This document shows, piece by piece, positions 46,050-55,355 of a stretch of 64,000 nucleotides of DNA. Each line of letters begins with the position of its first letter. The stretch's first letter is position 1. The stretch lies in contig NZ_SCNN01000004.1 in NCBI RefSeq assembly GCF_005503535.1, positions 248,001 to 312,000 on the forward strand, given 5' to 3'. The notes under the pieces are model-generated. The model ran no database searches and was not told where the DNA came from. It was given only the letters and a program-made list of their open reading frames with translations. Position numbers and translations under genes: made by a program. Source of the DNA: Mesorhizobium comanense (GTDB lineage: Bacteria; Pseudomonadota; Alphaproteobacteria; Rhizobiales; Rhizobiaceae).

Positions 46050-49000
46050 TCAGAAGCTCAGGCCGAGATTGACCTTGGCGCCCTGGTCGGCTGCGCCGCC
46101 GCCGAACTGGCCGGAATAGGACAGGCCCAGTTTGGCCTTGGCGGACATCTTCAGGTCCAAGCCCACCTCGATGACGGCGGCATCCCTGGCAAACGGTACG
46201 CCGGCAATGGCAAAGGCGTTGCCACCGGCGAAATTGAAACTCGACAGCGGCGTGACATCGCCGAAGGCGTGCCGCCAGCCAAGCATGCCGCGGGCGGTGG
46301 CGTTCACGCCATCAAGCGCAAGCTCGGTCGAGCCGCGCAGACCGAGCGTGGTGAAGGTGGCATCAGTCGTCGAACCGGTGCTGGTCAGCGCCGCCGCGCC
46401 GCCTGTCTCCGTAAAGCCATCGGTATGCACGCTGACATAAGCGAGGTTGGCGAACGGCTCGAACTCGAGTCGACCGGGGTCGGCCTTGTAGGCGAGTTCG
46501 CCAAAGACCTGCGCGGCGCCGGCATCATAGTCGGCTGAAAGCGCGTCGGCAAAACCGTCGAAGGTAACCGAGCGATGTGTCGAAAGGCTGCTCCAGCTGT
46601 AGGCGGCACCGCCGCGGAAGGCGACCGCCCCCCAATTGGTGCCGCCGTAGAGGCCGAGATGATAGTTGTCGGCCTTGCCGGAGGAGCTGCGATCGTCGGC
46701 ATCGAAGCTCGAATGGCTGTAGCCGCCGAGCACGCCGACACGCCAGCCGCCCACCGGCGTGTCGGCGCCCGCCACCAGGCCGCCGGTGGAGCGGCCGATG
46801 GCGGCGGCGTTGCCGTCGCTATCGGTGTTGCTCCAGGAGCCGAAGGCCTGGCCCCAGACCGCGAACCTGTCTGTATCGGCGGCGACCATTTCCGGCCCAC
46901 CCTCGCCATAGGCCATGACAGGGATGGCGGCCGTGGTGCCGCTGCCGCCGAAAGCGGCGCGTATGCGCGACGTTGCAGCTTCGCGGATGAAGCGGCTGTC
47001 CTCGACCAGCATGCCCTTGGCCGAAGCATGGATTTCGCCCGACAGCTGGTCGAAGGCGTCGCGGGCCTCCGCATCCGTCATCAGACTGGCGACAGCGCCG
47101 GCCAGCGGTCCGCCGCTCAAACTGTCCAGTCCTTCGCCGGTGGCGATCTGGTTGGGCGTCAGCCCGGCATCGGCGAAATCGCGCACCTTGGTCACCTTGA
47201 GATAGGCGTTTTTGGCGTCGTAATCATCCGTCATCGCCAGGAAGGCGGTGTTGGTCAACCCCAGCACCGTGGCGAACTGGCCGGTCAACCCGCTATCGGC
47301 GGTCAGCACCGTATAGGTGCCGACGGCAAGCCCGCCGACATTCACGTCCAGCGTCGAGCCGGTGATATTGGCCGTCCCCGTGGTGGTGAATTTGTCGGCG
47401 CCGGTGCCGCTGAGATCGACGACCAGCCTCGAACCGGCGCCGAATACCGCATTGCCGCCAATCTGCCTGGTCACATCGCCGGCGATGCCGTTGAGCATGG
47501 AGAGCCAGCCATTGTTGGTGAAGGTCGCGAGATCGTTGAATGTCGTCGTCACCGGCGCGGTGGCGCCGAAGTTGGCCGCGCCGATCCACTCGGTGTTGAT
47601 CAACGTGCCGCCGCCAAACTCGCTGGTGGCGCCGGCGGCATACCAGAGCCTGCTGGTGACGATGTTGCCGGCTGCGGCGCCCAGTTTGAGTGTTCCCTTC
47701 ACCACCCACTTGTTGGTGAAATTAACCGGACCGCCCGAAGTCTCGACAGCCAGGTCCGTCGTCAGTCCGGAGCTGTTTTGCACCAGGTCGTCAGTGGTGA
47801 TGGTAATCGCATGGCCGTTCGATGTCGCGCTGATGGCGGCATCGCTGCCCTGGACCACACCCGTTGCCGTGATGCTGATGGTGCCCGTGCCTCTGTTCTC
47901 GGCGTGGATGCCATGGAAGCCGCCGCTGACCGCCACGGCCTCGACGGTCAGGCTTGTCGCCGTGGCGCCGTTGTAGGCGTCTATGCCGTTACCGCTCGTC
48001 CCGGCCACCACACCTGTTGCCGTGATGCTGGTGGCGCCGGTTCCGCTGTTTGTGACGGCGATGCCGAAGCGGCCGTTTACCGCGGCGGCACTCACCGTCA
48101 AGCCTGTCCCAGAGTTGGAGGCATAGATGCCGGAACCGCTCGTTCCGGTCACTGCGCCTCCTGCCGTGACGCTGGTGGCGCCAGTGCCATTGTTGACGGC
48201 ATAGATACCGTCGGTTCCGCCGGTCACCGCCATGGCGTCGACCGTCAAGTCGCCCGTCGACGTGGTGCCGTTGTAGGCATAGATGCCGTAACGGCTGCTT
48301 CCGATCACTGCGCCTGTTGCCGTGACGCCGATGGCGCCGGTGCCGAAGTTGCTGGCGTGGATGCCGTCGGTCCCGCCAGTCACCGCCTTGGCGTCGATCG
48401 TCGTGTCGCCCGTCGTCGCGCCGCCGCCGAAGGCATCTATGCCGTTTCCGCTCGTTCCGGTCACTGCGCCTTTTGCCGTGACGTTGGTGGCGCCGGTGCC
48501 ATTGTTGTAGGCATAGATACCGTTGGCTCCGCCGGTCGCCGTGCCCTTGGCGAGGACCGTGAGATCATGGCCTGCATAGGTGCCCGGACCGGTTTCATAG
48601 GTCAGCGTACCGCTCACAATCGTGTTGACGACATCAACCTGTAGGTCGCCATTGACTGCACGGATGCCGTCTCCATCGCCGGTAACGACGCCAGCGCCAT
48701 CGACAACGCCCCCAACGACATCGCCATCTGCCGTGACCTTGAGATTGGCCGTAGCGCCCTGGTTCAACGCCACAATGCCACCCTCGGTGCCGGTTACCTT
48801 GCCTGTTTCGACGGTGGAATCACCCCCTTGCGAATAGATGACGGCGCCGTAGCCGTCCGTCGCCTTGATGTCGCCCGTGGCCTTGACGCTGGTCGTGCCG
48901 TCGCCCGTGTTGATGGCCGCCAGCCCGATCAGGGCGCCCGATATGGCGCCGCCCGTGTCGATCGCGACCGCGCCGCCCGGATTGGGTCCGTAGAACGGAT

Positions 49001-49397
49001 CCGCGATCTGCGGCACCAGCGACACCACGCCAAGGCCGATGCCCGTCGTCGAGCTCAGCGCCGAGGAATTGGCGTCGGTGTAGCTGACCGCGCCCTTGCC
49101 GAGGATGCCGAGCGCGAAGGGATCGGTGGTGGTGACGCTGAACCCCGCGCTGGTGGTGACCGTCGGGTTGGCCGGCGCAAGCAGAAGCGTCAACAGATCG
49201 ACGGCGTCGAGCGGCAGGCCGATACCGGTCGGCACGATCTGGCCGGTCGTGTTGGCACCGGAGCAGACATAGTTGGGCGGTGCCCCCGCCGTGCAAGCCG
49301 CATCGGCACTTTGACCAAAGCCGAGAAGCGCCGCACCGGCTATTGCCGTACTGACCAGCAAGCGATTGCGGTAGCGACTGGTTTTGCTGACGTTCAT
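46050..49397 (-). CDS. Autotransporter with tandem-repeat passenger
   Basis: This 1115-aa secreted protein has a signal peptide (residues 1-33, cleaved after SADA). The passenger (about 34-800) is low in Cys and rich in Gly, Thr, Ala and Val. Residues 280-520 hold four to five degenerate 49-52-aa repeats such as VTGGTDGIHASNFGTG and VTGTSGNGIDAF, as expected of a beta-helix. The C-terminal 270 residues form an autotransporter beta-barrel: AVWGQAFGSWSNTDSDGN, VGVLGGYSHSSFD, a final KVNLGLSF ending in Phe. It probably displays an adhesin-like stalk. The start at 49397 is taken from the signal peptide. Promoter region faces the LuxR gene's 3' end. Confidence 0.88.
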   Translation of the reverse strand: MNVSKTSRYRNRLLVSTAIAGAALLGFGQSADAACTAGAPPNYVCSGANTTGQIVPTGIGLPLDAVDLLTLLLAPANPTVTTSAGFSVTTTDPFALGILGKGAVSYTDANSSALSSTTGIGLGVVSLVPQIADPFYGPNPGGAVAIDTGGAISGALIGLAAINTGDGTTSVKATGDIKATDGYGAVIYSQGGDSTVETGKVTGTEGGIVALNQGATANLKVTADGDVVGGVVDGAGVVTGDGDGIRAVNGDLQVDVVNTIVSGTLTYETGPGTYAGHDLTVLAKGTATGGANGIYAYNNGTGATNVTAKGAVTGTSGNGIDAFGGGATTGDTTIDAKAVTGGTDGIHASNFGTGAIGVTATGAVIGSSRYGIYAYNGTTSTGDLTVDAMAVTGGTDGIYAVNNGTGATSVTAGGAVTGTSGSGIYASNSGTGLTVSAAAVNGRFGIAVTNSGTGATSITATGVVAGTSGNGIDAYNGATATSLTVEAVAVSGGFHGIHAENRGTGTISITATGVVQGSDAAISATSNGHAITITTDDLVQNSSGLTTDLAVETSGGPVNFTNKWVVKGTLKLGAAAGNIVTSRLWYAAGATSEFGGGTLINTEWIGAANFGATAPVTTTFNDLATFTNNGWLSMLNGIAGDVTRQIGGNAVFGAGSRLVVDLSGTGADKFTTTGTANITGSTLDVNVGGLAVGTYTVLTADSGLTGQFATVLGLTNTAFLAMTDDYDAKNAYLKVTKVRDFADAGLTPNQIATGEGLDSLSGGPLAGAVASLMTDAEARDAFDQLSGEIHASAKGMLVEDSRFIREAATSRIRAAFGGSGTTAAIPVMAYGEGGPEMVAADTDRFAVWGQAFGSWSNTDSDGNAAAIGRSTGGLVAGADTPVGGWRVGVLGGYSHSSFDADDRSSSGKADNYHLGLYGGTNWGAVAFRGGAAYSWSSLSTHRSVTFDGFADALSADYDAGAAQVFGELAYKADPGRLEFEPFANLAYVSVHTDGFTETGGAAALTSTGSTTDATFTTLGLRGSTELALDGVNATARGMLGWRHAFGDVTPLSSFNFAGGNAFAIAGVPFARDAAVIEVGLDLKMSAKAKLGLSYSGQFGGGAADQGAKVNLGLSF

Positions 49398-49635
49398 GTT
49401 CGAGCCCCGCCCCATATCGACAATCGGCCATCGGCGGGAAGCCGAGTCGGCCGTCGTTACTCTCGACCACGACTGATCGAATGCGGCGGGTTTTCCTAGT
49501 CGGCATATGACGACCGATCGCAGCTTTGTGGCGTGGGCGACAGCTTTCAGGGGCCGGACTGCCACATCCGGGGCACACATTCATTTTTACTAATTTGCAA
49601 ACACTGAACCGCGGACGTCGCTCGATCGACCGGGG

Positions 49636-50718
49636 TCAGCCAAAGGGCCCGGCACTTTTGAGCAGCGCCACGAGCTGGCTTTGCTGGCGTGTCCCGGTCT
49701 TGGCGAATATTCGCTCTAGGTAGGTCCGGGCGGTCTTCTCGGTGACGTTGGAGTTGATGGCGGCGGTTTTCAGGGCCAGCCCTTGCGAGAGTGCGGTGGC
49801 CAAGCGGGCCTCGGCAGGCGTCAGATCGAACAGCCCGGCAAGCAGCGTTGGCGAAGGCACGAGCGAACTGGAGTTGAGCGCCGTCGCCGCCAACAATATG
49901 TCGGCGCCTGAAAAGATCTCATGCGCCGATCGGCGCAGCGGCAGCATGTGCAGAACCATCGGCGGCCGGCCCTCCGCGCCTTGCACGGGTATGGAGCGGA
50001 CGGTCGGCTCCATGTCGTTGCGCGCGGCGAGGACGGCCTGCTGGAACAGCCGGTTGGCTTCGGCGTCGGCAATCGCCATGCCGCCAAAGGCGGTGGGCAG
50101 GAACAAAGACGACAGGCTTTCGAACAACGCGTTGGCGACCATCATCCGCCCCTTCAGCGACAAGGCAGCAGCCGGCAGTCCCATAGCCGTCATCACGGCG
50201 ACCGTTCCCTCGGCGCGCTCGAGGCCGAGCCGCCCTGCTATCAGGCCGGCGCGCGCCATGGCTGGCCTCAGGCTGTCCAGAACATCCAGGCTGCTTTGAT
50301 CGTAATCGCCTTCTCCGAGCCGTCGCTGGAAGACGAAAGTCGCCAGTTCGCCGCTGGGCATCGGTATCGCGGTGCAGGCGTGCGCGCCGATGCCCATGGC
50401 GCGAAGCCGTTTGCGTACCGGATCATTCTCGATTTCTTCCGGCGTCAGGAAAGCCTCGACGTCAACGAAGCTCGCCGGCTGCAGCGCACACATGCGCGAA
50501 ACTGCTGTCGAAAACTGCAGCATATCGCTCGCCAGCAATTCATCTTGCAGATCCTGCAGGAACTCGATCGCCTTGCCGCGCGGGGGCTGGTCTTCCCCGA
50601 ACAGAAACAGGGCGCCGCCCACGGAGCCGGACAAGGTATCGATGTCCTCCAGCACGTCCGGCCAGAGGTCCGGCACGAAGGCCGCCTCGTAGATTCGGTT
50701 CATCAGGTCGTCGGGCAT
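49636..50718 (-). CDS. LuxR-type transcriptional regulator, 360 aa
   Basis: A C-terminal GerE/LuxR HTH domain (about 300-355) reads FDLTPAEARLATALSQGLALKTAAINSNVTEKTARTYLERIFAKTGTRQQSQLVALL. The N-terminal part (MPDDLMNRIYEAAFVPDLWPDVLEDI...) is the alpha/beta sensor region of regulators often found beside surface proteins in rhizobia. No acyl-homoserine-lactone motif is obvious. It lies upstream of the autotransporter on the same strand (238 bp gap), so regulation of that gene is possible. The start ATG 50718 is uncertain; other in-frame starts run to 50760. Confidence 0.8.
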   Translation of the reverse strand: MPDDLMNRIYEAAFVPDLWPDVLEDIDTLSGSVGGALFLFGEDQPPRGKAIEFLQDLQDELLASDMLQFSTAVSRMCALQPASFVDVEAFLTPEEIENDPVRKRLRAMGIGAHACTAIPMPSGELATFVFQRRLGEGDYDQSSLDVLDSLRPAMARAGLIAGRLGLERAEGTVAVMTAMGLPAAALSLKGRMMVANALFESLSSLFLPTAFGGMAIADAEANRLFQQAVLAARNDMEPTVRSIPVQGAEGRPPMVLHMLPLRRSAHEIFSGADILLAATALNSSSLVPSPTLLAGLFDLTPAEARLATALSQGLALKTAAINSNVTEKTARTYLERIFAKTGTRQQSQLVALLKSAGPFG

Positions 50719-50975
50719 GAGCACGAAGCCCTTCCGTAGAAAGCATGGCGCCGGACCCAAGCAATCAACGCTTAAGGTCGACCGATCTTCTCTAACGTCA
50801 ACATGCCACAGCGCCCGCCGTCAATCACGAATAAGCAAAAAATGCCATAGAGCGGTTTCGTCCGGGCAGCGTCATTGAAGCGCTTCTTGCGGCCAATCTT
50901 GTACAACCCGTTGGCAAAAGCGCCTCGCGCTCCCGGAATTGCCAGAACAATTGTCTGGATTCCAAAAAGACAAAA

Positions 50976-50998
50976 CCCGCTGGACGGTGTCCAGCGGG
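50976..50998 (-). terminator. Rho-independent terminator of the DUF1127 gene at 51079
   Basis: CCCGCTGGAC (50976-50985) pairs with GTCCAGCGGG (50989-50998) around GGT. On the minus strand it runs into TTTTGTCTTTTTGG. The gap 50719-50975 shows no other feature. Confidence 0.88.
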
Positions 50999-51078
50999 CT
51001 CGGAACCGGAGACGACAAGCGTCTGCGACAGCTCTACTTCCCTGAATGAGGCGACCGATAGCCGGCCACCCCTTGGGA

Positions 51079-51219
51079 TCAGATCGCCTGGCGGGCGATC
51101 CGTTCGATGTCGGCACGGCTGATGCCGAGGTCGCTCAGCTGACGTGCGTTGAGGCGGTTCAGTTCGCGCACGGTCTCGTTGTACATGCGCCAGTTACGGA
51201 AAGCGCGGATCGGGTTCAT
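51079..51219 (-). CDS. DUF1127-family small protein, 46 aa
   Basis: The 46-aa peptide MNPIRAFRNWRMYNETVREL... then NRLNARQLSDLGISRADIERIARQAI is a full DUF1127 domain. It shows the conserved LxxLxxxxLxDLGI(S/x)RxxI pattern. AGGAGG lies 5 bases before the ATG at 51219. It forms a monocistronic unit with its own terminator. In other alphaproteobacteria such peptides bind RNA or are stress/phosphate-linked regulators; here the role is open. Confidence 0.88.
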   Translation of the reverse strand: MNPIRAFRNWRMYNETVRELNRLNARQLSDLGISRADIERIARQAI

Positions 51220-51464
51220 GGTAGTCCTCCTGATGGGGTGTTCGTTTCGATGCTGCTCAAATAGTCATCAACGACCCCGACTTGAACGGCCGATTTTGCA
51301 TAGCAATGATGCAAATGCTGCATTGCACCATTAAGCCTCTGTTCATCTTGTGGGCAGGGATGAAGGGCGCTGACCCAGGACGTGTCGAGATTCCGGTCAG
51401 GCCGAGCCGGAAATGGCTGATATCAGTCCCTTGCGGGCCGGCCTCACCGGAATATCGGCACGTC

Positions 51465-52475
51465 CTAGCCGACGTCGAGCACGATCTTGCCGATATGCTC
51501 GCCCTCCTCCATCCGCTCGTGCGCGCGCCAGGCATCGGTAAGCGGATAGATCATGTCCATGACCGGAGCGACCTTGCGCGTACCGAGCAGCGGCCACACC
51601 TGCGCCTCCAGCGCCGCGGCGATCGCGGCCTTGAACTCGACCGTGCGCGGCCGCAGCGTCGATCCGGTATGGGTGAGCCGCTTGACCATGATCTTGGAAA
51701 AGTCGGCGCTCGCCACCGCACCGGCCTGCACAGCGATCTGGACGATGCGGCCCTCGACCGCCGCGGCCTCGTAATTGCGCTGGACATAGTCGCCTCCGAC
51801 CATGTCGAGGATGACGTTGGCACCCTTGCCATCCGTCGCCTCCTTCACCGCGGTGACAAAATCCTGCTCGCGGTAGTTGATCGCCCGGTCGGCGCCGAGT
51901 TTCAGGCAGGCGTCGCACTTATCCTGGCTGCCGGCGGTGGTGATGACATAGGCGCCGAAGGCCGAGGCGAGCTGGATCGCCGTCGTGCCGATACCGGACG
52001 ACCCGCCATGGACGAGCAGCGTTTCGCCCTTCTTCAGACCGCCGCGCTCGAACACATTGTGCCAGACGGTGAAGTAGTTTTCCGGCACCGCGGCCGCTTC
52101 CGTGTGGGTGAACCCGGCCGGCAGCGGCAGCACCGAGCCGGCATGAACCTTGACATACTCGGCATAGGCGCCGCCGGGCGTGAGCGCGCAGACCCGGTCG
52201 CCGATGCGCCAGCGCGATATCTCGTCACCAAGGGCCGCCACTTCGCCCGACGCCTCGAGGCCCGGCAGGTCGGACGCACCGGGCGGCGGCGGGTAGGCGC
52301 CCTTGCGCTGTTGGACGTCGGGCCGGTTGACGCCCGCGGCATGGACCTTGATCAGGATTTCACCGGGGCCCGGCAAGGGAACATCGCGCGTTTCCGGCTT
52401 CAGCACCCGTGGGCCGCCCGGCTCCGAGATCGCGATCGCCGTCATCCGTGCCGGAATTTTCTGTCCGTTCGCCAT
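51465..52475 (-). CDS. NAD(P)H quinone oxidoreductase, PIG3-like
   Basis: This 336-aa zinc-free medium-chain dehydrogenase has MTAIAISEPGGPRVLKPETRDVPLPGPGEILIKVHAAGVNRPDVQQRKGAYPPPPGASDLPGLEASGEV at its N-terminus. It also has the cofactor motif VHGGSSGIGTTAIQLASAFGA. The absence of catalytic Cys/His zinc ligands places it with quinone reductases (TP53I3/PIG3 group). AGGAAG lies 5 bases before the ATG. Its stop lies 245 bp from the start of the divergent... DUF1127 gene at the left. Confidence 0.9.
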   Translation of the reverse strand: MANGQKIPARMTAIAISEPGGPRVLKPETRDVPLPGPGEILIKVHAAGVNRPDVQQRKGAYPPPPGASDLPGLEASGEVAALGDEISRWRIGDRVCALTPGGAYAEYVKVHAGSVLPLPAGFTHTEAAAVPENYFTVWHNVFERGGLKKGETLLVHGGSSGIGTTAIQLASAFGAYVITTAGSQDKCDACLKLGADRAINYREQDFVTAVKEATDGKGANVILDMVGGDYVQRNYEAAAVEGRIVQIAVQAGAVASADFSKIMVKRLTHTGSTLRPRTVEFKAAIAAALEAQVWPLLGTRKVAPVMDMIYPLTDAWRAHERMEEGEHIGKIVLDVG

Positions 52476-52594
52476 GAATCTTCCTGTCTTCCTCGCCGTG
52501 CCATATCGGCTGTTTGCATCGACGCCCCTGCCCTATGTATGCTGATTGCCAAATCAGGCAAATGGCCAATCCGGTGACGCAGGGAGGAGCGACG

Positions 52595-52789
52595 ATGGCG
52601 ATCTTCGACGACGAACCGAGGAAAAAGCCGCGCCCGCATGAAATCGGGCAGGATCTGTCGCTGCTTTCCGCCGATGAACTGTCCGAACGCATCGGCATCC
52701 TGCGCGAGGAGATCGAGCGGCTGGAGGCCGAACTCAAAGCCAAGGGCTCCACGAAGTCGGCCGCCGAAGCGCTGTTCCGCCGCGGATAA
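52595..52789 (+). CDS. DUF1192 small protein, 64 aa
   Basis: ATG 52595 follows GGGAGGAGCGACG. The peptide begins MAIFDDEPRKKPRPHEIGQDLSLLS and continues with a coiled coil (ADELSERIGILREEIERLEAEL). This is the DUF1192 family, found throughout Rhizobiales. Divergent to the quinone oxidoreductase gene and 83 bp upstream of the MFS transporter. Function not known. Confidence 0.88.
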   Translation: MAIFDDEPRKKPRPHEIGQDLSLLSADELSERIGILREEIERLEAELKAKGSTKSAAEALFRRG

Positions 52790-52872
52790 TTCCCGGCGAG
52801 CCTGCCGCCGAAAAGCCCGAATGCGACTGTCTTCAGACCTTGCGTCCCTCTCGATTTCAGCCGGATCAAAAA

Positions 52873-54120
52873 ATGCTCGCAGCCTACCGACCGATCCTCT
52901 CGCTGCTTCGCGGCACGGCTTTTCTTCTGGCGGCGTCTGGATTGCACGGGCTGCTGTTGCCGTTGCGCGGCCAGGTCGAGGGATTCTCGACCGCATCGCT
53001 CGGCCTGATGGGCACGGCCTGGGCCGGCGGCTTCGTCACCGGCTGCTTCTTCGCGCCACGCCTTGTGCGCCGCGCGGGCCATGTGCGCGCCTTCGGCGCT
53101 TTCGCCGCATCGGGCGCCATCGTGGCGCTGCTGACGGGCCTCATCATCGACGAATATGTGTGGATCCTGCTGCGCGCCTTCACCGGCTTCACCATGGCCG
53201 GCGCCTTCATGGTCATCGAGAGCTGGCTGAACGAGAAGGCCACCAACGAGAATCGCGGCACGGTGTTCGGTCTCTACATGATGGTGACCTACGCCTCGAT
53301 CATGGGCGGTCAGATGATCGTCGCCGGCGGCGATGTGAAGTCCGCGTCACTGTTCATGATCACCGGCATCCTGTTCTGCCTGTCGCTGATCCCGACCGCT
53401 GTTTCGACCGCCTCACACCCCAAGCCGCTGCAGGACGTCAAGCTCGACGTCAAGGGCCTCTACGCCAACTCGCCAGTCTCAGCGATCGCCTGTCTGCTGA
53501 TCGGCATCGCCAACGGCGCCTGGGGCACGCTCGGCGCCGTCTATGGCGCCCGCATCGGCATTTCCACGGCTGAGATCGCCTTGATGATGAGCCTTGTGGT
53601 GGTGGCCGGCGCCGCCATGCAGCTCCCGGCCGGGCGCCTCTCCGACAAGACCGACCGCCGCTTCGTGCTGGCCGGCGCTGCGTTCGGTGCCGCGCTGTTT
53701 GCACTCCTCATCTTCCTGTTCGAACCGCGTTCCGGCCTCTTTGTCATCGTCTTCACCGCCGCTTACGGCGCCTTCGCCTACACGCTCTATTCGATCGCCG
53801 TGGCGCATGCCAACGACCACGCGCGCGCCGAGGACTTCGTCAAGGTTTCCGGCGGCCTGCTGCTGCTCTACGGCTTTGGCACCATGATCGGACCGCTGCT
53901 GGCCGCCGCCCTGATGGGCTGGATGCGGCCGGAAGGGCTGTTCCTGGCGACCGCCTTCGCCCATCTCAGTCTGGCCGGCTACACGCTGCTGCGCATCAGC
54001 CGCCGCGCGCCGGTGCCGATCGGCGATCGCGACGCCTTCAAGACCCAGCCGGCGGACCGTTCGGTGACACCGGAAGCATTGCGGCTCGATCCAAGAAGAA
54101 AAGCAGAAGCAAACAGTTGA
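52873..54120 (+). CDS. MFS transporter, YcaD-like
   Basis: This 415-aa membrane protein has 12 TM helices in two halves. The first half reads LLLPLRGQVEGFSTASLGLMGTAWAGGFVTGCFFAPRLVRRAGHVRAFGAF; its loop after helix 2 carries the charged motif RLVRRAGH. Also visible is MVIESWLNEKATNENRGTVFGLYM, the signature of the YcaD branch. It may be an efflux or uptake carrier; the substrate is unknown. The start was set at MLAAYRPI; a start at 52840 is possible. Confidence 0.85.
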   Translation: MLAAYRPILSLLRGTAFLLAASGLHGLLLPLRGQVEGFSTASLGLMGTAWAGGFVTGCFFAPRLVRRAGHVRAFGAFAASGAIVALLTGLIIDEYVWILLRAFTGFTMAGAFMVIESWLNEKATNENRGTVFGLYMMVTYASIMGGQMIVAGGDVKSASLFMITGILFCLSLIPTAVSTASHPKPLQDVKLDVKGLYANSPVSAIACLLIGIANGAWGTLGAVYGARIGISTAEIALMMSLVVVAGAAMQLPAGRLSDKTDRRFVLAGAAFGAALFALLIFLFEPRSGLFVIVFTAAYGAFAYTLYSIAVAHANDHARAEDFVKVSGGLLLLYGFGTMIGPLLAAALMGWMRPEGLFLATAFAHLSLAGYTLLRISRRAPVPIGDRDAFKTQPADRSVTPEALRLDPRRKAEANS

Positions 54121-54151
54121 GAATCGAAAAACTTTCCCTCACAAATGAGGC

Positions 54152-54415
54152 ATGATGTTTTCCGACGCCTTCATGGCGATCGCCGATCCCAATCGGCGCC
54201 ATCTTCTGGAAGAACTTCGACGCGGTCCGAAGACCGTCAACGAGTTGGCCGCCGGGCTGCCGGTCTCACGCCCGGCCGTATCACAGCATTTGAAAGTGTT
54301 GCTGGACGCCGGCCTGGTTAATGCCAAGGCAGAGGGAACCCGGCGTGTCTACACGGTAAGCAACGCCGGCTTCCTGAAACTCAACATCTGGCTCGATCAA
54401 TTCTGGGAAGCCTGA
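54152..54415 (+). CDS. ArsR-family regulator, 87 aa
   Basis: Short winged-helix repressor of the ArsR/SmtB type: DAFMAIADPNRRHLLEELRRGPKTVNELAAGLPVSRPAVSQHLKVLLDAGLVNAKAEGTRRVYTV. It has no metal-binding Cys, so it belongs to the metal-independent group that usually works with a neighbouring AHSA1 protein. Its partner may be the AHSA1 gene (54448-54912), which converges on it. The two genes are separated by an inverted repeat (CTGACCA/TGGTCAG). Confidence 0.88.
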   Translation: MMFSDAFMAIADPNRRHLLEELRRGPKTVNELAAGLPVSRPAVSQHLKVLLDAGLVNAKAEGTRRVYTVSNAGFLKLNIWLDQFWEA

Positions 54416-54447
54416 CCACTTCTGGTCAGCCACCTCACGAGCCTCAT

Positions 54448-54912
54448 TCAACTATTCGAAGCCAGAAAAGCGCCGAGCAGATCGAGCAGCACCCCGGTCC
54501 CGTGCTCGCGCGTCTCGGATGTGTCATGGCCGTCGAGGAAAGCCCCCTGTTCGGTCAGCACCAGCCGCGTGCCCGTGCCCTCGGCGAAAAGTTCGATCGT
54601 GGCCAGCGACACCGATATGCGGGTTGCGCCGAAAAGCATGTCGTAGCTGTAGACCATGCGCTGGTCGTGAACGATGTCCTGATAGGTGGCGGTGTAGACG
54701 TGGATCGGACCGTCCTTGGGTCCACCGGCATTGACCTCCTTGCCGCCAACGCGGAAGTCCATTTCATGCCGGCTGGGCATGGGGTTGTCGGGGTCGGCGA
54801 ACCAGCGGCGCTTGGCGTCCGGATCGCTGAGCGCGAAGAAGACCTTCGACGGCGCCGCCGGGTAGAGACGCTCGATGACGAAGGTGGAATGGACAACGGA
54901 ACGTTCGGTCAT
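54448..54912 (-). CDS. SRPBCC/AHSA1-domain protein
   Basis: This 154-aa member of the Bet v1-like START superfamily begins [32 protein letters not shown]. It continues [19 protein letters not shown] and ends with [16 protein letters not shown]. Such proteins form a ligand-binding cavity. It is the last gene of a five-gene minus-strand cluster (GST, ArsR, AHSA1, SnoaL, AHSA1). Confidence 0.88.
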   Translation of the reverse strand: MTERSVVHSTFVIERLYPAAPSKVFFALSDPDAKRRWFADPDNPMPSRHEMDFRVGGKEVNAGGPKDGPIHVYTATYQDIVHDQRMVYSYDMLFGATRISVSLATIELFAEGTGTRLVLTEQGAFLDGHDTSETREHGTGVLLDLLGAFLASNS

Positions 54913-54930
54913 GGATTGCTTCCTCGCTGG

Positions 54931-55305
54931 TCAGTTCGATTGGTTCTGGGGAATGAAGACGCCGGCGCGATAGGTGGCGCCGAAATAGACCTCGACGCTG
55001 CGCAGCCTGTCACCGTGAAACCGGTGCAGTTCGGTGTTGCGGAACGTCTTGCCGTCCACGGTCTCGCAGCTGTAGAGGACAAAGGCGCCATCGCCGTCTT
55101 CGCCGATCCTTTCGATCGTCATCGAGCGGAAGAGCTTGCTGTTGGGCCAGCAACGATCGAAATAGGCCGCTCGGTCGACGGCATCGTCATATGGGCTGGT
55201 GAAGGTGAAGTCGTCGCTCAGGGCTGCTTCCATGACCGCGCGATCCCCGGCCTGGAAGGCGGCGAAGTAACCCCGAACAAAGTCGGATCTACTCTTGCCG
55301 GGCAT
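54931..55305 (-). CDS. SnoaL/NTF2-like protein
   Basis: This 124-aa protein (MPGKSRSDFVRGYFAAFQAGDRAVMEAALSDDFTFTSPYDDAVDRAAYFDRCWP) shows the cone-shaped SnoaL-like 2 fold: helix, then the aDDFTFtsP strand. The later segment holds GAFVLYSCETVDGKTFRNTELHRF. It likely binds a small hydrophobic molecule or acts as an isomerase-like enzyme. It starts at 55305 after GAGGAGCAACC (minus). Confidence 0.8.
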   Translation of the reverse strand: MPGKSRSDFVRGYFAAFQAGDRAVMEAALSDDFTFTSPYDDAVDRAAYFDRCWPNSKLFRSMTIERIGEDGDGAFVLYSCETVDGKTFRNTELHRFHGDRLRSVEVYFGATYRAGVFIPQNQSN

Positions 55306-55355
55306 GATGGTTGCTCCTCTGGTTTCGGGCTGGAATGGCTTCAAGGCTTTGGGCC

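Noticed and set aside
47850-48560. Regularly repeated DNA that could look like a CRISPR array
   Set aside because: The repeats are long, degenerate and in frame in the autotransporter passenger; there are no equal spacers and no cas genes.
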